In this document: positions 17,419-25,492 of the stretch, piece after piece
Layout of the letters: every line of letters begins with the position of its first letter
Position numbering within the stretch: position 1 is the first letter of the stretch
Assembly (NCBI RefSeq): GCF_022603395.1
Contig: NZ_JAIBKA010000001.1
Location: 248,001-312,000, forward strand
Length of the DNA: 64,000 nt
Reading direction: 5' to 3'
Source: Desulfoferrobacter suflitae
GTDB taxonomy: Bacteria > Desulfobacterota > Syntrophobacteria > Syntrophobacterales > Syntrophobacteraceae
Notes under the pieces: generated by a model
The model's input: the letters and a program-made list of their open reading frames with translations, nothing else
What the model was told of the DNA's origin: nothing
Databases searched by the model: none
Translations under genes and position numbers: made by a program

Positions 17419-18365
17419 GACTGCGTTTCCTCCTGTACCGGCTCTTCCGTAACCAATTGCAGAAAAATATCTTCCAGACTCAAATCGACCAGTTTAAGCT
17501 CCAGCAGGCTGAGTCCCCGTTCGATCACCTTGCGCGCTATCTCTGGCCGCAAATCACGACTTCGGTCCGTCTCCACCAGAAGGCGGCCGGCGTCTTCCCG
17601 GCTCACGGTGACTTTCTGGACGCCCTCGTGCGATTCGAGAACAGCCGCCAGCTGGTTTATCTCGCCTTCGACCTTGAGGGAAATTTGAGCCGATTTCTGC
17701 AATTGGCTGGTGAGATTGCCCGGGGTGTCCGTCGCTACAATCTGCCCTTTATTGATGATCAAAACCCGCTGACAGATTTGGGCCACCTCGGGCAGGATAT
17801 GGCTGCTCAACAATATCGTATGCTGCTCGCGCAAGCTCTGGATTAACTTACGAATCTCAATGATTTGTGTGGGATCAAGACCGATTGTCGGTTCATCCAG
17901 AATCAGCACGGGGGGATTGTTGACCAGGGCCTGGGCCAATCCCACCCGTTGTTTGTAACCTTTGGAGAGGTGCCCGATGATTCGATGGCGCACCTTCTCA
18001 AGCCCGCAAACAGCCACAACCCTATCCATCTCCCTGGTTGTATTTTTTCCACTAAGCCCCTTGACACCCGCGGCAAAACGCAAAAAACGGCTCACCGTAA
18101 GGTCATTGTAAAGGGGATTGTTCTCCGGTAAGTAGCCGATTCTGGAGCGCACCTGCAGAGAGCTCGCGAAACAATCAATGCCGTCGACTTTTGCAATACC
18201 GGCTGTGGGCGGCATATAACAGGTGAGAATGCGGATCGCAGTCGATTTTCCAGCACCGTTCGGGCCCAAAAACCCCACGACCTCCCCTTGGTCAACCCGG
18301 AAAGTGACGTCTCTGATGGCGGGCAAAGAACCATAGAACTTGGTAAGTCCCTGCGCTTCGATCAT
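17415..18365 (-). CDS. ABC transporter ATPase (GldA-like)
   Basis: A 316-aa ATPase. Walker A is GPNGAGKSTAIR near residue 34, the signature is LSKGYKQRVGLAQ near 134, Walker B is VLILDEPTIGLDP near 154 and the switch is in LSSHILPEV. The C-terminal extension of about 90 residues (DUF4162-like) is usual for exporters of this class. It is the first gene of the four-gene unit that continues to the DUF4340 gene. Confidence 0.88.
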   Translation of the reverse strand: MIEAQGLTKFYGSLPAIRDVTFRVDQGEVVGFLGPNGAGKSTAIRILTCYMPPTAGIAKVDGIDCFASSLQVRSRIGYLPENNPLYNDLTVSRFLRFAAGVKGLSGKNTTREMDRVVAVCGLEKVRHRIIGHLSKGYKQRVGLAQALVNNPPVLILDEPTIGLDPTQIIEIRKLIQSLREQHTILLSSHILPEVAQICQRVLIINKGQIVATDTPGNLTSQLQKSAQISLKVEGEINQLAAVLESHEGVQKVTVSREDAGRLLVETDRSRDLRPEIARKVIERGLSLLELKLVDLSLEDIFLQLVTEEPVQEETQS

Positions 18366-18418
18366 CGCCTTTTCTCGCTTTCATATTACGGAAAGGTGAA
18401 CTGGTATCCGGTAGGCTC

Positions 18419-18631
18419 TCAAGGCATGAAAAGTTGTGCTTGCCGGTCTTGTCGAACGGTTTTTGTACCCACTGAAGAAGCACAACGCTGACACAAGTAT
18501 TCGTGCAGTTCTCCGTCTGGCAAGACTAACAGTAACCGACTTCGCACCGGCATCGCCTGCCGACACCGAGGGCAATAGAGCGCGGATGCTTGAAAATCTT
18601 TATATTGACCTGAGGCTGCGTTGCGCTGCAA
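18419..18631 (-). CDS. Small zinc-ribbon protein
   Basis: A 70-aa protein with CPRC and CQRC pairs 23 residues apart around a short beta hairpin (LLLVLPDGELHEY), the layout of a zinc ribbon. The start is TTG, but a perfect AAGGAGGT lies 6 nt before it, so translation is well supported. It sits between dnaJ (upstream) and the ABC ATPase (downstream). Function unknown; a nucleic-acid or chaperone-linked role is only a guess. Confidence 0.65.
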   Translation of the reverse strand: MQRNAASGQYKDFQASALYCPRCRQAMPVRSRLLLVLPDGELHEYLCQRCASSVGTKTVRQDRQAQLFMP

Positions 18632-18733
18632 CTTTTACCTCCTTAAATCTTGTTCCAGACCCAGATAAAGTCCATCTCAAAATTTCCCGTCGCGCCGAAG
18701 AAAGACGGGCTCCATCTGCTTGAATCCACTTTT

Positions 18734-19891
18734 TCATGAATGCCCGTGACCCGAAGAGGCCTCTACGCGATTCCCCTTGCCGGAACTTTTGCGCTTGCTC
18801 CAGGGCCATTTGCGCAGCTTGCTCCCTTCCTTTTCCCGGTCAATTTCCATGAATTCTTGAATCAGCTCTGCCTGCCGTGGGGTGACATGTTCCGGGATCT
18901 TGACCTCGATTTCGATGAAAAGGTCCCCGCGGCCATACCCCTTGAGCCGCGGCACACCCTCACCGGCAAAGCGCACTACCGTACCCGGCTGCGCTCCGGG
19001 CTCTATATTGAGGGTCTTAACCCCGTCCAGGGTGGGAACTTCTATCTGATCCCCGAGGATCGCTTGGGCAAACGAAATGGACACTTTGGCGTAGAGATGG
19101 TCGCCATCCCGGTCAAACAATTCATGCGGCTGCACATGGAGGCGAACATAGAGATCGCCGGCTTTGCCGCCTCGGTAACCACCTTCCCCCTCCTCCCGCA
19201 GCCGCAGGCGCATGGCCGAGTCCACTCCTGCCGGAACCTTGACCTGTACCTTTTTCTTTTGCTTTACGCGCCCCTGCCCGTGGCAATCTGCACATGGCGA
19301 AACGATCACCTGCCCCAGACCCTGGCACCTTGCACAGGTGGCACTGACACGGAAAAAGCCCTGGGACTGGACCACCTGGCCCCTGCCCTCGCACATGGGG
19401 CAGGTCGCTTCCCGTGATCCCAGCTCCGCCCCACTTCCACCACATTGCTTACATTGACCTAACGTTTCAATCTCAATTTCTTTTTCTGTACCGAACACCG
19501 CTTCTTCAAAACTGAGGTTCAAGTCGTATAACAGATCATCTCCCGGACGGGCTGCAGTGCGCTGGCGCGGGCTTCCGCCAAAGCCAAAGGAAAAAAACTC
19601 CTGAAAAACATCGCCAAATGAGCTGAAAATATCCTCGAATCCGCGAAAACCATTAAATCCCGCACCCTTAAGGCCTTCATGGCCATACGTATCGTATATC
19701 CGTCGTTTTTGGGGATCTCTCAAGACTTCGTAAGCCTCGGCCGCTTCCTTGAAACTCTCCTCGGCCTCCTTGTTACCGGGATTCCGATCAGGATGGTATT
19801 GCAGCGCGAGTTTTCGATATGCCCTCTTGATCTCATCTTCGGTTGATTGACGCGAAACTCCTAGAACCTGGTAATAATCACGTTTGTCCAT
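18734..19891 (-). CDS. dnaJ: DnaJ-type (Hsp40 class I) co-chaperone
   Basis: A 385-aa co-chaperone that delivers clients to DnaK and stimulates its ATPase. The J domain carries the HPD tripeptide near residue 33. A Gly/Phe-rich linker follows, then four zinc repeats ([32 protein letters not shown]) at about 146-210 and the two substrate-binding beta domains. The last 35 residues are unusually basic and Ser/Gly rich. No dnaK or grpE is adjacent, so this may be a second DnaJ of the genome. Confidence 0.92.
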   Translation of the reverse strand: MDKRDYYQVLGVSRQSTEDEIKRAYRKLALQYHPDRNPGNKEAEESFKEAAEAYEVLRDPQKRRIYDTYGHEGLKGAGFNGFRGFEDIFSSFGDVFQEFFSFGFGGSPRQRTAARPGDDLLYDLNLSFEEAVFGTEKEIEIETLGQCKQCGGSGAELGSREATCPMCEGRGQVVQSQGFFRVSATCARCQGLGQVIVSPCADCHGQGRVKQKKKVQVKVPAGVDSAMRLRLREEGEGGYRGGKAGDLYVRLHVQPHELFDRDGDHLYAKVSISFAQAILGDQIEVPTLDGVKTLNIEPGAQPGTVVRFAGEGVPRLKGYGRGDLFIEIEVKIPEHVTPRQAELIQEFMEIDREKEGSKLRKWPWSKRKSSGKGNRVEASSGHGHS

Positions 19892-20089
19892 TTGGCTTTC
19901 ATTCCTCTGTTAACCTTGGTCGAAGCTTGCGGCGGCAGCCACAAATTTCGTAAACATGTATTGGGGAATTGTCAACCTTTGGCGAACATCTCGGTAAATC
20001 TTATGGGCCCCGGTCGTTCGGTGCGGCACTGCGCAACGGCATCACTGCTCCCGCCCCATCAGGGATCGAGAATCGCACCATTAGAAGGT

Positions 20090-20461
20090 TCAAGCCTCAC
20101 TGGAAGCCCTGTCTTGCGGGCTGTCCATCTGTAAATGTCCCAAAGCTTGCCTGGCGAAACTGTGTTTGCCCATCTCCTCAGCCTTCCCGGCAAGACAGCG
20201 CCATTCTTCCTGGCTAGGCTCCCGCTTGAGAATTTTATTGATGCGCTTGAACAGAAAAGCATCACCTTCTTCCTGAGAAACCTTGAGCAATCTGAGCAGA
20301 GGCTCGGTGGCTTGTGCCTTTTCGTAAAAGTCAACGGCGTCATACACCAGACCATTCTGTTCGCACTGTTGACCCCAGGCCACGATGGTATCAACCGAAA
20401 CCGCAGCCTGATTCAGCAGTTCCCGTTTCATGAGGCAACTGAGCTCTCGCATTTTGGCCAT
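20090..20461 (-). CDS. Hypothetical helical protein
   Basis: A 123-aa protein that I do not recognise. It is predicted to be largely alpha-helical, with a TPR-like segment (GLVYDAVDFYEKAQATEP) and no membrane helices or cysteine clusters. ATG 20461 has GGGAG about 8 nt upstream; an in-frame ATG at 20497 is possible. An overlapping minus frame at 20059-20394 has no comparable start. It lies between rpoZ and dnaJ. Confidence 0.55.
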   Translation of the reverse strand: MAKMRELSCLMKRELLNQAAVSVDTIVAWGQQCEQNGLVYDAVDFYEKAQATEPLLRLLKVSQEEGDAFLFKRINKILKREPSQEEWRCLAGKAEEMGKHSFARQALGHLQMDSPQDRASSEA

Positions 20462-20561
20462 TTCCTTGCTCCCCGGCTGAACTCTTTGAACACTCAAAAG
20501 CCGGCAAACAGCCTGGAAGTCTGTCCAAGAACTCTTGTTCTTTGGGAGAAGCAGGTGTAAG

Positions 20562-20620
20562 TGATGGAAATCTCAGCCCCCCCTCACCTGACCTTTCCCC
20601 CTCAAAGAGGAGAAGAATTG
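20562..20620. repeat. Degenerate copy of the intergenic repeat
   Basis: The CT-rich core (CCTTTCCCCCTCAAAGAGGAGAAG) is read in the same orientation as the cores at 9845 and 21514 and resembles them, but is more diverged. It lies in the gap between rpoZ and the hypothetical gene. Confidence 0.35.
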
Positions 20621-20638
20621 CATGGTCCCGGACCTGTT

Positions 20639-20998
20639 CTAGGCTTCTTCTTCGTCCCCCGATAGCTCTTCATCTACCGTATCCAAGTCGATGTTACCGC
20701 CGAACTGGACAGCTTTCTCCATGATTTCTTTCAATTCTTCACGGGCAGCCGTCTCGTCCTGCACCTTGGTGAGCCTCTCCGGCAACGCCTTCTGTTCATC
20801 GAGCTGACGTATATTGTCCACGGTCACCTTGGCTGCAGCGATTTCCCTCAGCGCCACCACTATTTCTTTATTCTTGGGGGCATCGATCAGTGGGGGTGCT
20901 CCACTGCGCAGCTGCAGCACTCTACGCACTGCCAGGTGTACAAGAGAAAATCTGCTGTCCACCTTTTCAAGGCAATCTTCGATCGTTACGCGAGCCAT
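20639..20998 (-). CDS. rpoZ: RNA polymerase omega subunit
   Basis: A 119-aa omega subunit that helps assemble beta-prime. The N-terminal family core [13 protein letters not shown], followed by [15 protein letters not shown], is intact, and an acidic tail ends the protein. ATG 20998 has an excellent AGGAGGAG site. A seven-residue upstream extension is possible but unlikely. A strong promoter lies about 70 nt upstream. Confidence 0.93.
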   Translation of the reverse strand: MARVTIEDCLEKVDSRFSLVHLAVRRVLQLRSGAPPLIDAPKNKEIVVALREIAAAKVTVDNIRQLDEQKALPERLTKVQDETAAREELKEIMEKAVQFGGNIDLDTVDEELSGDEEEA

Positions 20999-21065
20999 GC
21001 TGGCTCCTCCTGAGTTCAAGCAATAGATGTTGAGGATTATTGATAAGTCTTAAGTACAACTTTCC

Positions 21066-21094
21066 TTTATAAAGTCATCAGTCAACAATATCAA
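21066..21094 (-). promoter_or_regulatory. Sigma-70 promoter of rpoZ
   Basis: Read on the minus strand: -35 TTGATA (21094-21089), a 17-bp spacer and -10 TATAAA (21071-21066). Both hexamers match consensus at five of six positions. The expected start is near 21058, leaving a leader of about 60 nt. Confidence 0.7.
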
Positions 21095-21187
21095 CCGCAA
21101 AAAAGCAAAAGGGCGCGGCAGTGTTTCCACCGGTTACCTGCGAGTAAACCGCACCGGCGGTTGAATCGGCAATATCTGCAAAAATAA

Positions 21188-21216
21188 TTGTCATGCCGCG
21201 ACTGGTGTGCTAAAAA
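21188..21216 (+). promoter_or_regulatory. Possible promoter of rpmB
   Basis: TTGTCA, a 17-bp spacer and TAAAAA. The -35 is good and the -10 is poor. It lies about 87 nt before the rpmB ATG. Confidence 0.35.
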
Positions 21217-21302
21217 GAATAGTTTGTTTGCTGCAAAGCTAGGCTGTATTGCGCGATGTATCGGCCTGAGATTGGAAATAGGCATGAGAAAGGAAAACTG
21301 TC

Positions 21303-21494
21303 ATGAGGACTTGTGAATTTTGCGGAAAATCGCCTCAAAAGGGCAACAACGTCAGCCATGCAAACAATAAGACCAAGCGCGTCTGGTATCCAAACCTTCA
21401 GTCGGTACGCCACGTGCACAAGGATGGCCAAGTACGCCGCATGAACGTGTGTACCCGCTGCATCCGTTCAGGTTTGGTGGTCAAGCCGGCTTAG
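21303..21494 (+). CDS. rpmB: 50S ribosomal protein L28
   Basis: A 63-aa large-subunit ribosomal protein with the conserved CEFCGK start and [13 protein letters not shown] segment. The CxxC pairs CEFC and CTRC mark the zinc-binding (C+) form. The AAGGA ribosome site is upstream of ATG. It is a single-gene unit. Confidence 0.95.
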   Translation: MRTCEFCGKSPQKGNNVSHANNKTKRVWYPNLQSVRHVHKDGQVRRMNVCTRCIRSGLVVKPA

Positions 21495-21625
21495 GAGCTC
21501 GTCGGAGAATTTCCTCTCCCTCGAAGGGGAGGACTGGGGCGAGGGTGGATTGATTGAAACTTCATTTCCCTTGCCTAACCTCTCCCCCAATCGGAGAGAA
21601 ATCTTTCATCCCCGGACACGCTCCC
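21494..21625. repeat. Intergenic repeat copy (longest)
   Basis: It begins at the rpmB stop. Its first 40 bases (GTCGGAGAATTTCCTCTCCC, then TCGAAGGGGAGG) match the element at 9824-9883. The far end (CCTCTCCCCCAATCGGAGAG) is roughly complementary to the start, so the element could fold. It may also act as a transcript end for rpmB. Confidence 0.5.
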
Positions 21626-21820
21626 AGCTCCTTCGGGCCGATCAACGCGGCGGCCGTTAAAGAGGACACTCGCAAAAAAGGGGAATCGGGCTGGTTTTTC
21701 CGGCACGCCCGGTGTGGCCCTTAAATTGGCCCACCCCAAGCTTGCTCCATTACCTTCCGCGTTGTTTGAATCGGCCTCTCGCTTATACTGCACCCGGGAG
21801 CCTGAATCATTCGGTGAACC
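21495..21820. other. Intergenic region rpmB/ubiE
   Basis: About 325 bases. The first 130 are the repeat element. The rest holds no credible gene; a minus-strand frame at 21575-21826 overlaps the repeat and has no supporting features. A promoter for ubiE is expected here but I could not identify a good one. Confidence 0.45.
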
Positions 21821-22597
21821 ATGCAACCTAGATCAGAAATGAACGCCAATAAAGAGGACCAGTTAACCCACTTCGGTTATCTCCAAATCCCCAAGGATGA
21901 AAAGGTTCACTGGGTCCGCCGCCATTTCAACACCGTTGCTCAAAAATACGACTTCATGAACACCGTTTTGAGCTTCGGAACCCACTACTTGTGGAAACAG
22001 ATTGCGGTCAGGATGATGAATTTGCAACCGGGTGACCGCGTCATCGATGTGTGCGGGGGAACGGCCGATCTGTCGCTGCTGGCAGCCAAAGATGTGGGGG
22101 CAACCGGCGAGGTGGTTCTGTACGACATCAACTGGGCCATGTTGAAGATGGGAAGACCCAAGGTGGAGCGATCACCCTTTGCCAGCAATGTAAAATACGT
22201 GCAGGGCAACGCCGAGCAAATCTCATTTGCAGACTGTTCTTTCGAAGGTGCCATGGTGGGTTTCGGCATTCGCAACCTGACCAACCCGCAAGTCGGTTTC
22301 AAGGAAATGCACCGCGTACTGAAACCCGGCGGCATCCTGATGTGTCTGGAGTTTTCTGAACCGGTCACCCCCTGGTTTCGCTGGCTCTACGATTTCTATT
22401 CCTTTTACATCATGCCGGCGGTCGGCAAAATACTGGGGGGATGTGCGCCCGCCTACACATACCTTCCAGAATCCATACGCCTGTTTCCCAAGCCCGAACA
22501 GTTGTCTGCAATTTTGGAGGAGATCGGGTTCAGCGCGGTCACATTCCGCAGACTGACGGACGGCATCGCCGTCATCCACACGGGCGTCAAAAAGTGA
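21821..22597 (+). CDS. ubiE: UbiE/MenG-type quinone C-methyltransferase
   Basis: SAM-dependent methyltransferase (258 aa) for the last step of menaquinone (or ubiquinone) synthesis. UbiE signatures are present: the YDFMNTVLSFG region near residue 43, the SAM motif DVCGGTADLS near 75, GFGIRNL near 147 and HRVLKPGG near 167. In a strict anaerobe the product is most likely menaquinone, the expected acceptor for the complex I in this window. The start could also be ATG 21839. Confidence 0.88.
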   Translation: MQPRSEMNANKEDQLTHFGYLQIPKDEKVHWVRRHFNTVAQKYDFMNTVLSFGTHYLWKQIAVRMMNLQPGDRVIDVCGGTADLSLLAAKDVGATGEVVLYDINWAMLKMGRPKVERSPFASNVKYVQGNAEQISFADCSFEGAMVGFGIRNLTNPQVGFKEMHRVLKPGGILMCLEFSEPVTPWFRWLYDFYSFYIMPAVGKILGGCAPAYTYLPESIRLFPKPEQLSAILEEIGFSAVTFRRLTDGIAVIHTGVKK

Positions 22598-22607
22598 GCC
22601 TGCTGCA

Positions 22608-23207
22608 ATGAAGTTGAACTGGGCCGAAAGATGGGTCGTCAATAATTTCGTCAGGGTGTTCGAACAGCGCCTGCTGATTCGCCGCCTGAAGAAAATGTTT
22701 CCGTTACCGCCCGGCGCCGCAATATTGGAGATAGGCTGCGGTCGCGGCGCCGGTGCACTGATGATACACAAGGAGTTCAAGCCAGCCGTTCTGCATGCCA
22801 TGGACCTCGACATCGATATGATCCGGAGGGCCGGCAGATACTTGCCTGCCGCCCACAAACGGGCAATTTCCTTTTTTGCCGCCGATGTGCTGCATTTACC
22901 CTGTCGCAACGACTCACTGGACGCCGTTTTCGGTTTCGGGGTGCTGCACCACATTCCGGACTGGCGCAGCAGCGTAGGCGAAATAGCGCGGGTGCTCAAG
23001 CCCCATGGGGCCTATTACCTTGAAGAACTCTACCCTTCTCTCTACCAGAATTTTATCACTCGGCGTCTCCTGCTGCATCCGGAGGAAGATCGCTTTTACG
23101 GCAGCGAACTCAAGGCAAGCTTGAACCAATTCAACCTGTTTCAGCAGGATGCGCTCGAAATCAGGAAGATCGGCATGCTGGGCGTTTTTATCAAGAAGGC
23201 GGCATAA
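22608..23207 (+). CDS. Class I SAM-dependent methyltransferase
   Basis: A 199-aa methyltransferase with the SAM motif LEIGCGRGAGA near residue 40, an acidic strand (AMDLDIDM), motif III DAVFGFGVLHHI near 103 and RVLKPHG. It follows ubiE by 10 nt and is probably co-transcribed. A quinone- or lipid-related role is suggested by position only. Substrate unknown. Confidence 0.75.
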   Translation: MKLNWAERWVVNNFVRVFEQRLLIRRLKKMFPLPPGAAILEIGCGRGAGALMIHKEFKPAVLHAMDLDIDMIRRAGRYLPAAHKRAISFFAADVLHLPCRNDSLDAVFGFGVLHHIPDWRSSVGEIARVLKPHGAYYLEELYPSLYQNFITRRLLLHPEEDRFYGSELKASLNQFNLFQQDALEIRKIGMLGVFIKKAA

Positions 23208-23249
23208 GTTGCTTGCCCCGAGAGCTATCGATTCCACTTTCTCGTCCGG

Positions 23250-23915
23250 CTAATTCACCTTCTTGACCATATGTTTTTTCAACTCCGATATGTTGCCGGC
23301 ATAATCTGCTCCCGAGAAGACTGCCGAACCGGCGACAAAAATATCCGCTCCGGCATCCACCAGCTCATCGATGGTCCCCTGATGTACTCCTCCATCAACT
23401 TCCAATAGTACCGGCGCCTGCAATGCATCGATCATTTGGCGGCATTGGCGCACTTTGGGGAGCGTTGCGCGAATGAACTCTTGACCGCCAAAACCCGGAT
23501 TGACGGTCATGATGAGGACCATGTCCACATCATTCAACACATATTCCAAACCAGCCAGAGGGGTTGCCGGGTTGCATGCCACAGTGGCCCGCACCCCAAG
23601 CTCCTTGATGTTCTGGAGGGTGCGGTGCAAGTGAGGGCATGCTTCCACATGCACCCCCAGCCAGTCGGCCCCCGCATCCACAAAAGCCTGCAAATAGCGC
23701 TCCGGTTTTTCAATCATCAGATGCACGTCGAGCGGAAGTTTGGTGGCTTTTCGAATGGATGCGACGACGTCCGGACCGATAGTGATGTTGGGGACAAAAT
23801 GCCCATCCATGACATCCACGTGGATCCAGTCTGTACCGGCTTCCTCCACAGCCCGAACTTGTTCGGCGAGCCTGCCGAAATCCGCAGAAAGAATAGAGGC
23901 GGAAAGTTTCCCCAT
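23250..23915 (-). CDS. rpe: Ribulose-phosphate 3-epimerase
   Basis: TIM-barrel epimerase (221 aa) interconverting ribulose 5-phosphate and xylulose 5-phosphate. Conserved segments are HVDVMDGHFVPN near residue 32, MTVNPGFGGQ near 137 and LEVDGGVHQ near 171. The ribosome site GGGAG precedes ATG. It is the last gene of the tkt-rpiB-kinase-rpe unit, 24 nt after the ROK gene. Confidence 0.95.
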   Translation of the reverse strand: MGKLSASILSADFGRLAEQVRAVEEAGTDWIHVDVMDGHFVPNITIGPDVVASIRKATKLPLDVHLMIEKPERYLQAFVDAGADWLGVHVEACPHLHRTLQNIKELGVRATVACNPATPLAGLEYVLNDVDMVLIMTVNPGFGGQEFIRATLPKVRQCRQMIDALQAPVLLEVDGGVHQGTIDELVDAGADIFVAGSAVFSGADYAGNISELKKHMVKKVN

Positions 23916-23939
23916 GGTTTCTCCCGCTTTGCCAGCTAT

Positions 23940-24902
23940 TTATTTGTCAAAGGATTGCAGGGCCAGAGCCGCCGCACCGATTACTCCGGCGTCATCGCCG
24001 AGCCGGGCGGTGTGCACTTCCAATTTGCTGGTGGCGGCAGCCAGGGCTTGCTGACGCACCCCCAGCCGTACCCGATCAACCAGTTCCGACAGTCCCTCAA
24101 TGACCCCACCACCCAGAATCAACCTGCAGGGATTAAAAGCATTCACCAGACTGACCATGCCCGCAACCAGAGCTTCCCCTGCTTCTTGCAGCAGATTTCC
24201 CGCCAGAGCATCGCCGCCTTTATGGGCGTCTGCCACCATCCTGGCGGTGATCTTGTCCTGCTCCCCGCCCGCCAATTGGAGAAGTTTAGCGCCCGCCGCC
24301 GGATTATCGGATACTGCCTGCCTGGCTTGACGCGCAATGCCCCAGCCTCCTGCCAGAGCTTCCAGACACCCGTAGTTTCCACAGGTGCACCTGGGCCCGT
24401 GCAAGTCAACCGTGAGATGACCGATTTCACCTGCGGTATTGCTGCAACCATTCAAAATTTTCCCATTCACAACAATACCCCCCCCGATGCCGGTTCCCAC
24501 AAACACACAGATCAGATCATTGCATCCCCGGCCGGCCCCAAACAGCCATTCTCCCCAGGTGATGGCACGAACGTCATTGGTGATGATCACCGGCAACCTG
24601 CAGGCTGAGCTCAACTGAGCCTGAAACGGCACCTCATGCCAATCCAGATTGGGCGCAAAATGTACCATCCCGCTTCCGGCCTCAATCTGGCCGGCGACCC
24701 CCACACCCAATCCGACGATCTTAACGCCGCGGCCATGCGCGATGTTTGAGACAAGCTCTCTGATCTGCTGCAAAACTGCAGAAGGGCCCCCATCAACATC
24801 GGTGGCAACGCGCAAGGATTGCAACATGTTGCCGTTCTCATCGACCAGGGCCGCAGCAATCTTTGTCCCGCCGAGATCGACACCGACCGCAGCCAATTGC
24901 AT
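23940..24902 (-). CDS. ROK-family sugar kinase (glucokinase-like)
   Basis: A 320-aa ROK protein: phosphate loop GVDLGGTKIAA near residue 6, the active-site region ITNDVRA near 105, and a zinc-type CTCGNYGCLE near 162. Most stand-alone ROK proteins of this form without a DNA-binding domain are glucokinases or related hexose kinases. ATG 24902 has a GAGGAGAGG site. The operon position fits feeding sugar phosphates into the pentose phosphate pathway. Confidence 0.85.
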   Translation of the reverse strand: MQLAAVGVDLGGTKIAAALVDENGNMLQSLRVATDVDGGPSAVLQQIRELVSNIAHGRGVKIVGLGVGVAGQIEAGSGMVHFAPNLDWHEVPFQAQLSSACRLPVIITNDVRAITWGEWLFGAGRGCNDLICVFVGTGIGGGIVVNGKILNGCSNTAGEIGHLTVDLHGPRCTCGNYGCLEALAGGWGIARQARQAVSDNPAAGAKLLQLAGGEQDKITARMVADAHKGGDALAGNLLQEAGEALVAGMVSLVNAFNPCRLILGGGVIEGLSELVDRVRLGVRQQALAAATSKLEVHTARLGDDAGVIGAAALALQSFDK

Positions 24903-25006
24903 TTCCCTCTCCTCTGTCAGTTCCGTCACAACCGGTTCTTAACTTATGAATACCACGGCCTGCCTATTCTGCTGTCGTTTTAAGCCCTCCCGGGCAAAAC
25001 ACACAA

Positions 25007-25471
25007 TTACAACAGACTGTCCCTCTCCCGTCTCTCCAGCGCCGCGACTTTTCTGAGCCGGCGCACGAAGCGCTCGTTTCCTGTGAACCTGGCAGCCAAA
25101 AAGGATTGTACAAGGTCCCATGCAAGGGCGTGACCAGTGACTCTACCCCCGAGGCACATAACATTCATCTCATCATCTTCGACCCCCTGGTGGGCGGAAA
25201 ATACGTCGGTTATCAGTGCGGCCCTCACGCCAGGAACTTTATTGGCCGCCACACACGCCCCCACACCGCTGCCGCAGATGGCCAATCCTTTCGGCACTTC
25301 CCTTCTGGCCACCGCCTGCGCCAGAGGGATCACGTGATCCGGATAGTCGTCACCCGGCACCAGCTCGAAGGCCCCGAAGTCTGCAACCTGGAAACCCGCG
25401 GCCTTCAACCGCATAATCAGAGTTTCTTTGAGGTCGAATCCGCCATGATCGGCGGCGATGCCGATTTGCAT
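25007..25471 (-). CDS. rpiB: Ribose-5-phosphate isomerase B
   Basis: A 154-aa isomerase of ribose 5-phosphate and ribulose 5-phosphate. It begins with the RpiB pattern MQIGIAADHGGFDLK. The catalytic Cys lies in ICGSGVGACVAANK near residue 66, and the segment ending MCLGGRVTG follows. Good GAGGAG ribosome site. Related LacAB isomerases are less likely given the rpe and tkt neighbours. Confidence 0.9.
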   Translation of the reverse strand: MQIGIAADHGGFDLKETLIMRLKAAGFQVADFGAFELVPGDDYPDHVIPLAQAVARREVPKGLAICGSGVGACVAANKVPGVRAALITDVFSAHQGVEDDEMNVMCLGGRVTGHALAWDLVQSFLAARFTGNERFVRRLRKVAALERRERDSLL

Positions 25472-25492
25472 AACGAGCTCCTCTTCTGCCGT

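Larger units (their letters stand above)
20999..21302. other. Divergent intergenic region rpoZ/rpmB
   Basis: About 300 bases between divergently transcribed housekeeping genes. It contains the rpoZ promoter (21066-21094) and a probable rpmB promoter (21188-21216). Nothing else was recognised. Confidence 0.5.

Noticed and set aside
20059-20394. Alternative minus-strand frame overlapping the hypothetical gene at 20090
   Set aside because: Starts inside the better-supported frame and has no clear ribosome site.
21575-21826. Minus-strand frame between rpmB and ubiE
   Set aside because: Overlaps the repeat element and shows no protein features.
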